From Pseudomonadota bacterium (GTDB lineage Bacteria > Pseudomonadota > Gammaproteobacteria > Burkholderiales > SG8-39), in assembly GCA_021847125.1 (NCBI GenBank), contig JAJZUK010000079.1:1-6199 (forward strand): 6,199 nt of DNA, read 5' to 3'. The position numbers were made by a program, and so were the translations under genes. The notes below the pieces were generated by a model that was not told the DNA's origin, did no database searches, and was given only the letters and a program-made list of their open reading frames with translations. Below are positions 1 to 5,746 of the stretch, one piece after another. Numbering within the stretch: position 1 is the stretch's first letter; each line of letters opens with the position of its first letter.

Positions 1-95
1 CTCGCGGTGGACACCCTTGCCTCTGGCTAACCATTCCCCTTGTCGGGCTGGTAGAGGACTTCCACCTCCAAATGGGTGCGCCCTGCCGGGCGCAC
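1..95 (-). mobile_element. Group II intron (IIC-like), 5' end of domain I, partial
   Basis: Read on the minus strand from position 95 down to 1, this non-coding stretch looks like the start of a group II self-splicing intron. It opens with GTGCGCCCGGCAGGGCGCAC (95 to 76), which matches the bacterial intron 5' consensus GUGYG and folds as an 8-bp hairpin with a GGCA loop. It is followed by a GAGG/CCTC hairpin containing GGAAGTCC, then by GGTTAGCC, then GGCAAGGGTGTCC, then CCACC with the start of a GCGA tetraloop at the window edge. These blocks occur in the same order in the Oceanobacillus iheyensis IIC intron as I remember it (GUGUGCCCGGCAUGGGU ... AGUUAGCC ... GCAAGGGUGUCC). The intron boundary falls directly after the T tract of the psiF terminator, which is the known insertion preference of subclass IIC. 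The rest of domain I, any reverse transcriptase/maturase ORF, domains V-VI and the 3' exon lie beyond the left edge. Element identity is well supported; subclass somewhat less so; activity cannot be judged. Confidence 0.88.
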
Positions 96-130
96 AAACA
101 AAAAGGGCGCAAGCGATGCTTGCGCCCTTT
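96..130 (-). terminator. Rho-independent terminator of psiF; 5' exon of the intron
   Basis: A perfect 13-bp inverted repeat, AAAGGGCGCAAGC (102-114) and GCTTGCGCCCTTT (118-130), is separated by a 3-nt loop. On the minus strand the stem is followed by TTTTTGTTT (104 to 96), a good U tract, and lies 26 nt past the psiF stop codon. It should end transcription coming from psiF and possibly from the upstream operon. On the plus strand the stem is followed by GCTACTACG, so termination there would be weak. The last T of the tract abuts the predicted first base of the group II intron, so this hairpin probably also served as the intron's target. Confidence 0.93.
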
Positions 131-156
131 GCTACTACGTGCCGGGGAAGCTTCGA

Positions 157-531
157 CTAGCCTTTCAGGCACTCGCTCATGAATTTCTTGCGCTCTTCGC
201 CTTTGAGTTTCTTCGCGCCGGCTTCCTTGTTGCAATAACCCATCTTCTGTTTCTGCTCCGTGGGTTTGCCTGCCGCTTTGGCCGCGGGTGCCGCCGCCGC
301 GGGTGCCGCGTCCCCGCCCTTGAGGCAACTGCTCATGAACTTCTTGCGCGCCTCGCCCGCGAGTTTCTTTTCCTTGGCTTCCTTGTTGCAATCGCCCATC
401 TTGCTCTGTTGGGCGCTCATTTTCTTTTCCGCCGCGGGCGCGGCGGGCTTTTCGGCCGGCTTCTTGTCCTGGGCCTGCGCCACGGACAGGCAAAACAGGC
501 TTGCCACCAGTGCTGCCATCAATTTATGCAT
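157..531 (-). CDS. psiF: PsiF repeat family secreted protein
   Basis: This encodes a small exported protein of 124 residues and unknown biochemical function. Residues 1-20 ([10 protein letters not shown]...SVAQA) form a signal peptide with an AQA cleavage site, so the mature protein is probably periplasmic. Two PsiF-type repeats follow, at about 40-72 and 91-124. Each has the pattern KMG-x-CNKEA...KKL-x-GE-x-RKKFMS-x-CLKG with two cysteines (48/69 and 100/121), which could form one disulfide per repeat. A Lys/Ala/Pro-rich stretch (21-38) precedes them and an Ala/Pro-rich linker (72-90) joins them. The second repeat ends exactly at the C terminus. I chose this start over an ATG 10 codons upstream because AGGGAG (543 to 538) sits 6 nt before it and the signal peptide then begins properly with MHK. 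The E. coli member is named for phosphate-starvation induction, but I see no Pho box here. It lies 65 nt after hprK and is followed by its own terminator, so it may be a separate unit. Confidence 0.9.
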   Translation of the reverse strand: MHKLMAALVASLFCLSVAQAQDKKPAEKPAAPAAEKKMSAQQSKMGDCNKEAKEKKLAGEARKKFMSSCLKGGDAAPAAAAPAAKAAGKPTEQKQKMGYCNKEAGAKKLKGEERKKFMSECLKG

Positions 532-537
532 GATTTG

Positions 538-543
538 CTCCCT
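538..543 (-). promoter_or_regulatory. Shine-Dalgarno site deciding the psiF start
   Basis: AGGGAG on the minus strand lies 6 nt before the ATG at 531-529. The earlier in-frame ATG at 561 has no comparable site and would place ten extra polar residues before the signal peptide. Confidence 0.8.
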
Positions 544-574
544 GTTAGCGGTTATCGACAAAGGTCCTGCCCGG

Positions 575-603
575 AGTATAACGCCGGCAGCCGCACTCAG
601 TTG
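575..603 (-). promoter_or_regulatory. Candidate psiF promoter
   Basis: In the 65-nt hprK-psiF gap the minus strand carries TATACT (580 to 575), a good -10 hexamer one base off consensus. A 17-nt spacer puts the -35 at CAACTG (603 to 598), which is poor and overlaps the hprK stop codon. The -10 lies in the 9-nt loop of an imperfect inverted repeat, CTGCCCGG (567-574) and CCGGCAG (584-590). That repeat could be an operator, a weak hairpin after hprK, or chance. A start near 568 would give a leader of about 35 nt. Confidence 0.35.
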
Positions 604-1535
604 ACTTCGCGTTTGAGTTCGCCCTGCTGGCGCGCGATGAATTCCTGCGTGCTGTCGTAGCCGCGCAACTGAAGTATGTAATTGCGTACCGCGGCTTCGA
701 CCAGCACCGCGAGGTTACGCCCGGCGGCCACCGGAATGACGACCTCGCGTATCGGCAGGCCGAGCACATCCTCGGTCAGTTCATGCAGGGGCAGGCGCTC
801 GGCCGGCGTCGCGCCGGCCTGGCCCGGTTTTTCCAGGTGCACGATCAGCTTGAGGTTCATCTTCGGCCGCACCGCGGTCTCGCCGAAAATGACGCGGATG
901 TTGAGCACGCCCAGGCCGCGCACTTCGAGGAAATCCTTCAGCAGCGGCGGACAGCGCCCTTCCAGCGTCTTGGCGGCGATGCGCGAGATTTCCACCACAT
1001 CGTCTGCGACCAGGCCGTGGCCGCGGCTGATCAGTTCCAGCGCGAGCTCGCTCTTGCCCACGCCGGATTCGCCGGTAATGAGCACGCCGAGGCCGAGCAC
1101 GTCCATGAATACGCCGTGCTTGGAAGTCGAATCTGCGAGAACCTTGGCCAGATAGCGGCGCAGGGTATCGATGACCGCATCGGCCGCGGCAGCGGTTGCC
1201 AGCACCGGTACGCTTTTCGTCTCGGCTTCCTGCAGCAAGGCCGCTGGTGCGGCCACGCTTTCCGCGAGGATGATGGCCGCCGGCTCCGCCGCAAACAGAT
1301 TGCCGATGACCTGGCCGGTCGCGTCGCCGCTATAGCCGCCGATGTAGGCGAGCTCGCGCCGGCCCAGCACCTGGATGCGGTTCGGATGGATCAGGTTGAG
1401 ATGGCCGACCAGCGCCGCGGTATCGGCGCTGTCGCGGCGCACCGGCAGCGCTTCGCCGCTGCGGCCGGTGACCCAGCCTAAGCCCAGTTTCGCGGCGTTG
1501 TCTTCATACAGCCGCGCGATGCTGGTCTGTAACAT
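597..1535 (-). CDS. hprK: HPr kinase/phosphorylase
   Basis: This bifunctional enzyme phosphorylates and dephosphorylates a serine of the phosphocarrier HPr. In Betaproteobacteria it acts with a reduced regulatory PTS rather than for bulk sugar uptake. The protein has 312 residues, the normal family length. The N-terminal substrate-sensing domain (1-130) includes the ALVGHLNLIHPNRIQVLG block (41-58). The catalytic domain has the SKHGV active-site His140, a P-loop GESGVGKS (155-162), the acidic pair D178-D179, the family signature LEVRGLGVLNIR (203-214) and the conserved PVAAGRN block (268-274). The end, AAVRNYILQLRG, resembles the Neisseria protein. The start overlaps the end of ptsN by 32 nt. 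I accept it because MLQTSIARLYEDN aligns with known betaproteobacterial N termini, though no clear Shine-Dalgarno precedes it, which suggests translational coupling to ptsN. HPr and Enzyme I are not in the window. Confidence 0.97.
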   Translation of the reverse strand: MLQTSIARLYEDNAAKLGLGWVTGRSGEALPVRRDSADTAALVGHLNLIHPNRIQVLGRRELAYIGGYSGDATGQVIGNLFAAEPAAIILAESVAAPAALLQEAETKSVPVLATAAAADAVIDTLRRYLAKVLADSTSKHGVFMDVLGLGVLITGESGVGKSELALELISRGHGLVADDVVEISRIAAKTLEGRCPPLLKDFLEVRGLGVLNIRVIFGETAVRPKMNLKLIVHLEKPGQAGATPAERLPLHELTEDVLGLPIREVVIPVAAGRNLAVLVEAAVRNYILQLRGYDSTQEFIARQQGELKREVN

Positions 1536-1989
1536 CGGGTTGCCAGTTGCTGATGAGCTGGTGCAGGGCGCCCGCGTCCTGGGCTTGGATGAATTGCTCG
1601 CGCAGATCCGGGTCGGAGAACATCTGCGCCAGTTCGGACAGGATTTGCAGATGCTGTTCCGTCGCCTGCTCCGGCACCAGCAGCACGAACAGCAACTTCA
1701 CCGGCTTGCCGTCGGGGGAGTCGAAAGGCACCGGGGTCGCAAGGCGCACAAACGCGGCCACCGCTTCGCGCAAGCCCTTGATCCGGCCGTGCGGAATGGC
1801 TACGCCCTGGCCCAGGCCGGTCGAGCCCAGGCGCTCGCGCGCGAACAGGCTGTCGAACACGAGGCTGCGTGCAAGCCCTTGGTTATTCTCAAAAATAAGG
1901 CCGGCTTGCTCGAACATGCGCTTCTTGCTGCTGACCTCGAGGTCGAGGACGATATTGGAGGGCGGTAGCAGTTTTGAAATGAGATTCAT
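1504..1989 (-). CDS. ptsN: PTS IIA-like nitrogen-regulatory protein (EIIA-Ntr)
   Basis: This 161-residue cytoplasmic regulator belongs to the EIIA fructose/mannitol-type family. It is the terminal phosphoryl acceptor of the nitrogen PTS and controls other proteins by binding them (potassium transport and stress responses in studied species). The phosphorylated histidine is His67 in GVAIPHGRI (62-70). Other family landmarks are the N-terminal MNLISKLLPPSNIVLDL, ARERLGSTGLG (50-60) and the LLFVLLVPE strand (about 99-107) before the LQILSELAQMF helix. Length is normal. It lies 95 nt after hpf, the largest gap in the operon, and overlaps hprK by 32 nt. The region before the ATG (TTTCTCTCGCGCT) has no recognisable Shine-Dalgarno, and no in-frame upstream start exists nearby, so the start is set by homology of the N terminus. 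Confidence 0.96.
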   Translation of the reverse strand: MNLISKLLPPSNIVLDLEVSSKKRMFEQAGLIFENNQGLARSLVFDSLFARERLGSTGLGQGVAIPHGRIKGLREAVAAFVRLATPVPFDSPDGKPVKLLFVLLVPEQATEQHLQILSELAQMFSDPDLREQFIQAQDAGALHQLISNWQPDVTDQHRAAV

Positions 1990-2018
1990 AGCGCGAGAGA
2001 AATAGGCGGCAGGCTCCC

Positions 2019-2058
2019 GGCGCGCCCGAATCGGGCAGGGGCTGCCGGAAGGCGCGCC
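2019..2058 (-). repeat. Nested stem-loop element in the hpf-ptsN gap
   Basis: On the minus strand, two copies of the self-complementary octamer GGCGCGCC (2058-2051 and 2026-2019) can pair as an 8-bp outer stem. They enclose a GGCAG/CTGCC hairpin with a CCC loop (2046-2034). An alternative inner hairpin, GCCCG-ATT-CGGGC (2035 to 2023), would compete with both. No T tract follows, so it is not a standard terminator. It could be an mRNA stability or processing element, a leader structure for ptsN, or a GC-rich accident. Confidence 0.5.
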
Positions 2059-2087
2059 ATTCTACCCCAATTCCGCTGCCGCGGTTA
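2059..2087 (-). promoter_or_regulatory. Weak candidate internal promoter before ptsN
   Basis: TAGAAT (2064 to 2059) is a common variant -10 hexamer and lies just before the stem-loop element. With a 17-nt spacer the -35 position reads TAACCG, which is not convincing. If real, transcription would begin around 2052, so the ptsN leader would start with the hairpin. Confidence 0.22.
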
Positions 2088-2411
2088 CTCCTCCTCCGCC
2101 GGCTGGCGTTTCAGGGCGTCGTGAGGGCGGGACGACACCTTCTGCTTATGCTTGATGATCTGGCGATCGAGCTTGTCCATCATCAGATCGATGGCCGCAT
2201 ACATATCCGCATCGTCGCTTTCCACGTGGACGTCCTTGCCCGGCATATGCACGCTGATTTCCGCTTTCTGTCGCAGTTTTTGCACCGACAGGATGACGTT
2301 GATTTCGATAACCTGGTCGAAATGGCGCTGTACCCGTTCCAGCTTCGACAGTACGTAGTCGCGAATTGCCGGGGTGACTTCGACGTGATGACCACTGACC
2401 TGGACGTTCAT
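2085..2411 (-). CDS. hpf: Ribosome hibernation-promoting factor, short form
   Basis: This 108-residue protein of the HPF/YfiA family binds the 30S decoding region and silences ribosomes as 100S dimers or inactive 70S in starved cells. The fold pattern is beta-alpha-beta-beta-beta-alpha: MNVQVSGHHVEVTPAIRDYV (1-20), basic helix LSKLERVQRHF, strands INVILSVQ and KAEISVHMPGKDVHVES, then the DMYAAIDLMMDKLDRQIIKHKQK helix (69-91). The short tail to 108 lacks the second domain of long HPFs, so it belongs to the short type. It lies 18 nt downstream of rpoN and has the only strong Shine-Dalgarno of the operon (AAAAGGAG, 2425-2418), suggesting higher translation than its neighbours. The rpoN-hpf-ptsN order is widely conserved in Proteobacteria. 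Confidence 0.96.
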   Translation of the reverse strand: MNVQVSGHHVEVTPAIRDYVLSKLERVQRHFDQVIEINVILSVQKLRQKAEISVHMPGKDVHVESDDADMYAAIDLMMDKLDRQIIKHKQKVSSRPHDALKRQPAEEE

Positions 2412-2417
2412 CTTCGG

Positions 2418-2425
2418 CTCCTTTT
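2418..2425 (-). promoter_or_regulatory. Strong Shine-Dalgarno of hpf
   Basis: AAAAGGAG on the minus strand ends 6 nt before the hpf ATG, inside the 18-nt gap after the rpoN stop. It is the only near-consensus ribosome binding site among the operon genes from kdsC to hprK. Confidence 0.85.
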
Positions 2426-2429
2426 GAAG

Positions 2430-3860
2430 TTACAGCGACTTGCGCAGGCTCACCGGGGGAATATTCAGCGATTCCCGGTACTTGGCAATAGTGCGGCGTG
2501 CGACCACGATGCCTTGCTCACCCAGGATCTGGGCGATCTTGCTGTCCGACAACGGTTTCTTGCCGTCCTCGGCGTGGATCAGTTGTTTCAGCAGCGCGCG
2601 TATCGCCGTGGCCGAACAGGCGCCGCCGGTCTCGGTGGCCACATGGCTGCCGAAAAAATATTTCAGTTCGAAAATGCCGCGCGGCGTGGCCATGAATTTT
2701 TGCGTCGTGACGCGCGACACCGTGGATTCGTGCAGGCTCAGGGTCTCGGCGATCTCGCGCAGCACCAGCGGGCGCATTGCGACTTCGCCGTGGTCGAAGA
2801 AATGCCTTTGCTGTTCCACGATCGCCTGCGCCACCCGCAAAATGGTTTCGAAGCGCTGTTGCACGTTCTTGATCAGCCAGCGCGCCTCCTGCAGCTGATT
2901 GGACAGCCGGCCGCCGACCGCGTGCGATTTGTTCTGCAGAATTTCCGCATACATGCGGTTGATGCGCAGCTTGGGCATGGCGTCCGGATTGAGGCTGACG
3001 CTCCATGCGTTCTTCACTTTGCGCACGATGACGTCGGGCACGATATAGCGCGTATCGCTCGTCGCGTATTCGGCGCCGGGATGCGGGTTGAGGCTCTGGA
3101 TCAGCTGCTGTGCGCGGCGCAGGCTGTCGTCGTCGCAATGCAGTTGCCGCTTCAGCCGGGCGAAATCGTGTGCCGCGAGCGCCTCCAGATGGTTGTGCAC
3201 GATGCCGATCGCGAGCTCTCGCTCCGGCGTGTCCGGCGGCAGCGCCTTCAACTGCAGTTCCAGGCATTCGGCAGGTGTGCGCGCGCCGACGCCGGTGGGA
3301 TCGAGGCTTTGCAGCTGATGCAGGGCGACCTGCAGCTCGTCCAGGCCCACTTCCAATTCCGGCGGCAGCAGTTCGGCGATTTCTTCCAGGTTTTGCGACA
3401 GGTAGCCGCCTTCGTCCAGGGCCGCGATCAAGGTGTTGACCAGGCTTTTGTCGCGCGCCGAGAGCTGCGTCAGGGCCAACTGCCCGATCAGGTGCTCGCT
3501 CAGGGTAGGGGCGATCGCGGCCAGTTGCGGATAATCCGATTCCTCGCCGTCCTCGCGCCTGGGGCCGGCAGAAGGCGCATCGGTAAACCAGTCGATTTCG
3601 CCTGCGTCACCCGAGGGCGAGTCGTTGGCCGGCGCCTCGCTCTCAGTGGCGGCGTATTCCTCGCGGCTCGCTCCGTTGTGAGGCGGGCTCACCGGCTCCG
3701 GTTCCACATCCGCGCGTTCCAGCAGCGGATTTTCCATGAGGAACTTTTCCAGCTCCTGATTCAGTTCGAGGGTGGACAATTGCAGCAGCCGTATGGATTG
3801 CTGCAACTGCGGGGTCAGCGTCAGCTGTTGCGACAGCTTGAGTTGCAGGGTTTGTTTCAT
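2430..3860 (-). CDS. rpoN: RNA polymerase sigma-54 factor
   Basis: This 476-residue alternative sigma factor directs RNA polymerase to -24/-12 promoters that need AAA+ activators. Region I (1-50) is glutamine- and leucine-rich ([20 protein letters not shown]...FLMENPLLE) and contacts the activator. Region II (about 51-117) is acidic and variable. Core-binding region III starts at about 118. The helix-turn-helix (about 366-386, around [19 protein letters not shown]) leads to [14 protein letters not shown], and the RpoN box [10 protein letters not shown] (454-463) reads the -24 element. All domains are complete and length is normal. It starts 32 nt after the lptB stop. The upstream bases (CGCTCCCCGCACAAG) give no clear ribosome binding site, but the MKQTLQLKL start is the family norm. 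I saw no -24/-12 site of its own in the window. Confidence 0.98.
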   Translation of the reverse strand: MKQTLQLKLSQQLTLTPQLQQSIRLLQLSTLELNQELEKFLMENPLLERADVEPEPVSPPHNGASREEYAATESEAPANDSPSGDAGEIDWFTDAPSAGPRREDGEESDYPQLAAIAPTLSEHLIGQLALTQLSARDKSLVNTLIAALDEGGYLSQNLEEIAELLPPELEVGLDELQVALHQLQSLDPTGVGARTPAECLELQLKALPPDTPERELAIGIVHNHLEALAAHDFARLKRQLHCDDDSLRRAQQLIQSLNPHPGAEYATSDTRYIVPDVIVRKVKNAWSVSLNPDAMPKLRINRMYAEILQNKSHAVGGRLSNQLQEARWLIKNVQQRFETILRVAQAIVEQQRHFFDHGEVAMRPLVLREIAETLSLHESTVSRVTTQKFMATPRGIFELKYFFGSHVATETGGACSATAIRALLKQLIHAEDGKKPLSDSKIAQILGEQGIVVARRTIAKYRESLNIPPVSLRKSL

Positions 3861-3892
3861 CTTGTGCGGGGAGCGGGTGGATAGCCTGCCGG

Positions 3893-4615
3893 CTACATGC
3901 GGAAATGCTCGCCCAGATACACTCGTCTCACGTTTTCATTATAGACGATTTCATCCGGCTTGCCCTGTGCCAGCACCGACCCTTCGTTGATGATGTAGGC
4001 GTGATCGCAGATGCCCAGGGTCTCGCGCACGTTGTGATCGGTGATGAGCACGCCGATGCCGCGCTGCTTGAGAAAGCCGATGATTTTCTGGATGTCGAGC
4101 ACGGCGATCGGGTCGACGCCGGCGAAGGGCTCGTCCAGCAGGATGAAGCTCGGCCGTGCCGCGAGCGCGCGCGCGATTTCGACGCGCCGGCGCTCGCCGC
4201 CGGAGAGCGACAGCGCCGGATTGTTGCGCAAATGCGCGATGTGCAGCTCGTGCAGCAGGCTTTCCAGGCGCTCCTCGATCTGCCCTTGCGACAGATCCTG
4301 CAGTTCCAGCACCGCCTGCACGTTTTCCTGCACCGTCAATTTGCGGAACACTGAAGTTTCCTGGGGCAGATAGGACAGGCCCAGGCGCGCCCTGCGGTGG
4401 ATCGGAAATTTGCTGATTTCCTTGCCGTCCAGGCTGATGCTGCCGCCGTCCAGACGCAGCAGCCCGACCATCATGTAGAAGCAGGTGGTCTTGCCGGCGC
4501 CGTTGGGTCCGAGCAGGCCCACCACTTCGCCGCTCTTTACTTCCAGAGATACGTCCTGCACGACGGTGCGGGATTTGTAGCGTTTTTTCAGATTGCTGGC
4601 TTTGAGCTCGTTCAT
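3893..4615 (-). CDS. lptB: LPS export ABC transporter ATP-binding protein
   Basis: This cytoplasmic ATPase, as a dimer with LptF and LptG, powers extraction of lipopolysaccharide from the inner membrane and its push along the LptC-LptA bridge. It has 240 residues, typical for LptB. Visible motifs are Walker A GPNGAGKT (36-43), Q-loop Gln85 in YLPQE, ABC signature LSGGE (137-141), Walker B FILLDE (157-162) with catalytic Glu162, D-loop GVDP, and switch His194 in ITDH. The conserved tail YLGEHFRM is LptB-like. It starts 5 nt after the lptA stop with no clear Shine-Dalgarno (AGCGCTAGCGCCC), so translation is probably coupled. lptF and lptG are not here, as usual for this operon. Confidence 0.98.
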   Translation of the reverse strand: MNELKASNLKKRYKSRTVVQDVSLEVKSGEVVGLLGPNGAGKTTCFYMMVGLLRLDGGSISLDGKEISKFPIHRRARLGLSYLPQETSVFRKLTVQENVQAVLELQDLSQGQIEERLESLLHELHIAHLRNNPALSLSGGERRRVEIARALAARPSFILLDEPFAGVDPIAVLDIQKIIGFLKQRGIGVLITDHNVRETLGICDHAYIINEGSVLAQGKPDEIVYNENVRRVYLGEHFRM

Positions 4616-4620
4616 GGGCG

Positions 4621-5184
4621 CTAGCGCTTGCTCGCGTCGGACGCGGGAGCCGTGGCGGGTTCTTCGGCGGTGGTGCGTGGCTGGATCACCGCATGTACCC
4701 TGCCATCGGGGCCGCTGCCGGGGCCGGCGCCGCCGCTGACGCTGAAATACTCGGTGCGGGCATCGTAGGAGATGTAATTGCCGCGTACCTCATCGGCAGG
4801 CTCGCGCAGGAGCCGCGCCTGATTGAAGAATTCCACCCGGTCCAGTTTGCCGTTGTATTCGATCCGCTCGGCCTCGCCCTGGATATAGCCGTCGGCGCCG
4901 TCGCGTTTCTGGCGGAAGGTGGCCGGATGGCCGGTCGCGCTGCCGTACTGGTAGCCGTCCTGGTCCTGGCGCACCGTGATCTTGTCGGCGCGTATGCTGA
5001 GCGTCCCCTGGGTCATGACCACGCGCCCTTCGAACACGCTGGTCTTGTGCACGTCGTCGACGTGCATGCGGTCCGATTCCAGATTGATCGGTTTCGCGCG
5101 GTCGGCGCGCTCCGCCTGCGCGCTTCCGGCCCATCCCAGGCAAGCGGCGCACAGGAGCAGTAGCGCTAGATCATTTGCCCGCAT
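4621..5184 (-). CDS. lptA: LPS transport periplasmic protein LptA
   Basis: This periplasmic OstA-fold protein forms the bridge that carries LPS from LptC to the outer-membrane LptD. It has 187 residues. Residues 1-24 are a Sec signal peptide ending SAQA before ERAD. The OstA/LptA domain spans about 33-150, with the typical [13 protein letters not shown] entry, the [21 protein letters not shown] strand pair (51-71) and [16 protein letters not shown] (105-120). A Gly-rich turn (151-158) follows, and the tail (170-187) is Thr/Ala/Glu-rich and probably disordered. The start overlaps the lptC end by 14 nt; it is preferred because it gives a proper signal peptide. GGGG 8 nt upstream is at best a weak ribosome binding site. 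It sits between its two partners lptC and lptB. Confidence 0.95.
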   Translation of the reverse strand: MRANDLALLLLCAACLGWAGSAQAERADRAKPINLESDRMHVDDVHKTSVFEGRVVMTQGTLSIRADKITVRQDQDGYQYGSATGHPATFRQKRDGADGYIQGEAERIEYNGKLDRVEFFNQARLLREPADEVRGNYISYDARTEYFSVSGGAGPGSGPDGRVHAVIQPRTTAEEPATAPASDASKR

Positions 5185-5746
5185 CGAACGTGCCCCGGAC
5201 CTGCGACAACAGCGTGAACTGCCGCGTCTTGTTGTTGAATTCCATGCCGACCCCTGCGAGCCGGGAGCGGCCCTCGGTAATGATCACCGGCCTGTTGGTG
5301 CTGGCGAGGTCGCGGTCGGGATCGATTTGCAGATATTCGGTCTGCATGCGCAACTCGCTGCGCTGCGCGCTGGCTTCGCGCACCACCACTACGTTGCCGA
5401 AAAAACTCGCCTGCTCGCCGTTCCTGGAGATGAGGCCGCGGTCGGCGCGGATCACTATGGGGGCGGCATCGTCATGGCGCTGCACCAGGCGCGGCGCCAC
5501 GATGTCCGTGCTCTCGTCGTCGGGATAGTGCAGCATGCGCGCGGCCGAAAGGCTGTACTCGGGTTTGCCGTCGGCGCCCATCTTGGTGATGCCGAAGTCC
5601 TCGGCGATGAAGTCAGGATCGTGGCGCAGTTTGCCGGTCTTGTCGTAATCGGGGGCCTGTACCGCGCGCTCCAGCCAAAAGCTGGCCGCTGCGAGCGCGA
5701 GCAGCAGCAGCAGCGGAAACAGGCTCGATACGCGGTCGCGCTTCAT
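5171..5746 (-). CDS. lptC: LPS export system protein LptC
   Basis: This bitopic inner-membrane protein receives LPS from LptB2FG and passes it to LptA. The protein has 191 residues from the chosen start: MKRDRVSS, one membrane anchor (about 9-23, LFPLLLLLALAAASFWL), then a periplasmic beta-jellyroll of the OstA superfamily. Family patterns include PDFIAEDFGITKMGADGKPEYSLSA (44-68), the D77-D81 region HYPDDESTDIVAPRL, and FFGNVVVVRE (115-124). An ATG 20 codons upstream is in frame but would lie inside kdsC and add a polar tail; I prefer the ATG at 5746 because it forms a classic ATGA overlap with the kdsC stop and places the anchor directly after a short basic N terminus. No separate ribosome binding site is evident. 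Confidence 0.93.
   Translation of the reverse strand: MKRDRVSSLFPLLLLLALAAASFWLERAVQAPDYDKTGKLRHDPDFIAEDFGITKMGADGKPEYSLSAARMLHYPDDESTDIVAPRLVQRHDDAAPIVIRADRGLISRNGEQASFFGNVVVVREASAQRSELRMQTEYLQIDPDRDLASTNRPVIITEGRSRLAGVGMEFNNKTRQFTLLSQVRGTFDAGK

Noticed and set aside
1..130. CRISPR repeats or a tRNA/attachment site at the left end.
   Set aside because: The inverted repeats are unlike each other and not regularly spaced, no cloverleaf is visible, and group II intron plus terminator explains the structure better.
532..561. Ten-codon N-terminal extension of psiF from an upstream ATG.
   Set aside because: The downstream ATG has a good Shine-Dalgarno and starts a standard signal peptide; the extension would put polar residues in front of it.
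76..660. A 194-codon plus-strand open frame over the terminator and psiF.
   Set aside because: It runs through the intron hairpin, the terminator and antisense psiF; its repeats simply mirror the two PsiF repeats.
545..769. A 74-codon minus-strand frame overlapping the end of hprK.
   Set aside because: Out of frame with hprK, rich in Arg/Ser/Cys, and without a ribosome binding site or known family.
783..1481. A 232-codon plus-strand open frame opposite hprK.
   Set aside because: Antisense shadow of a well-supported gene, with no family features.
2121..3884. A 587-codon open frame on the plus strand opposite rpoN and hpf.
   Set aside because: It is antisense to two certain genes, its protein is His/Gln/Arg/Phe-rich with no recognisable domain, and it follows from GC-biased codons of the real genes.
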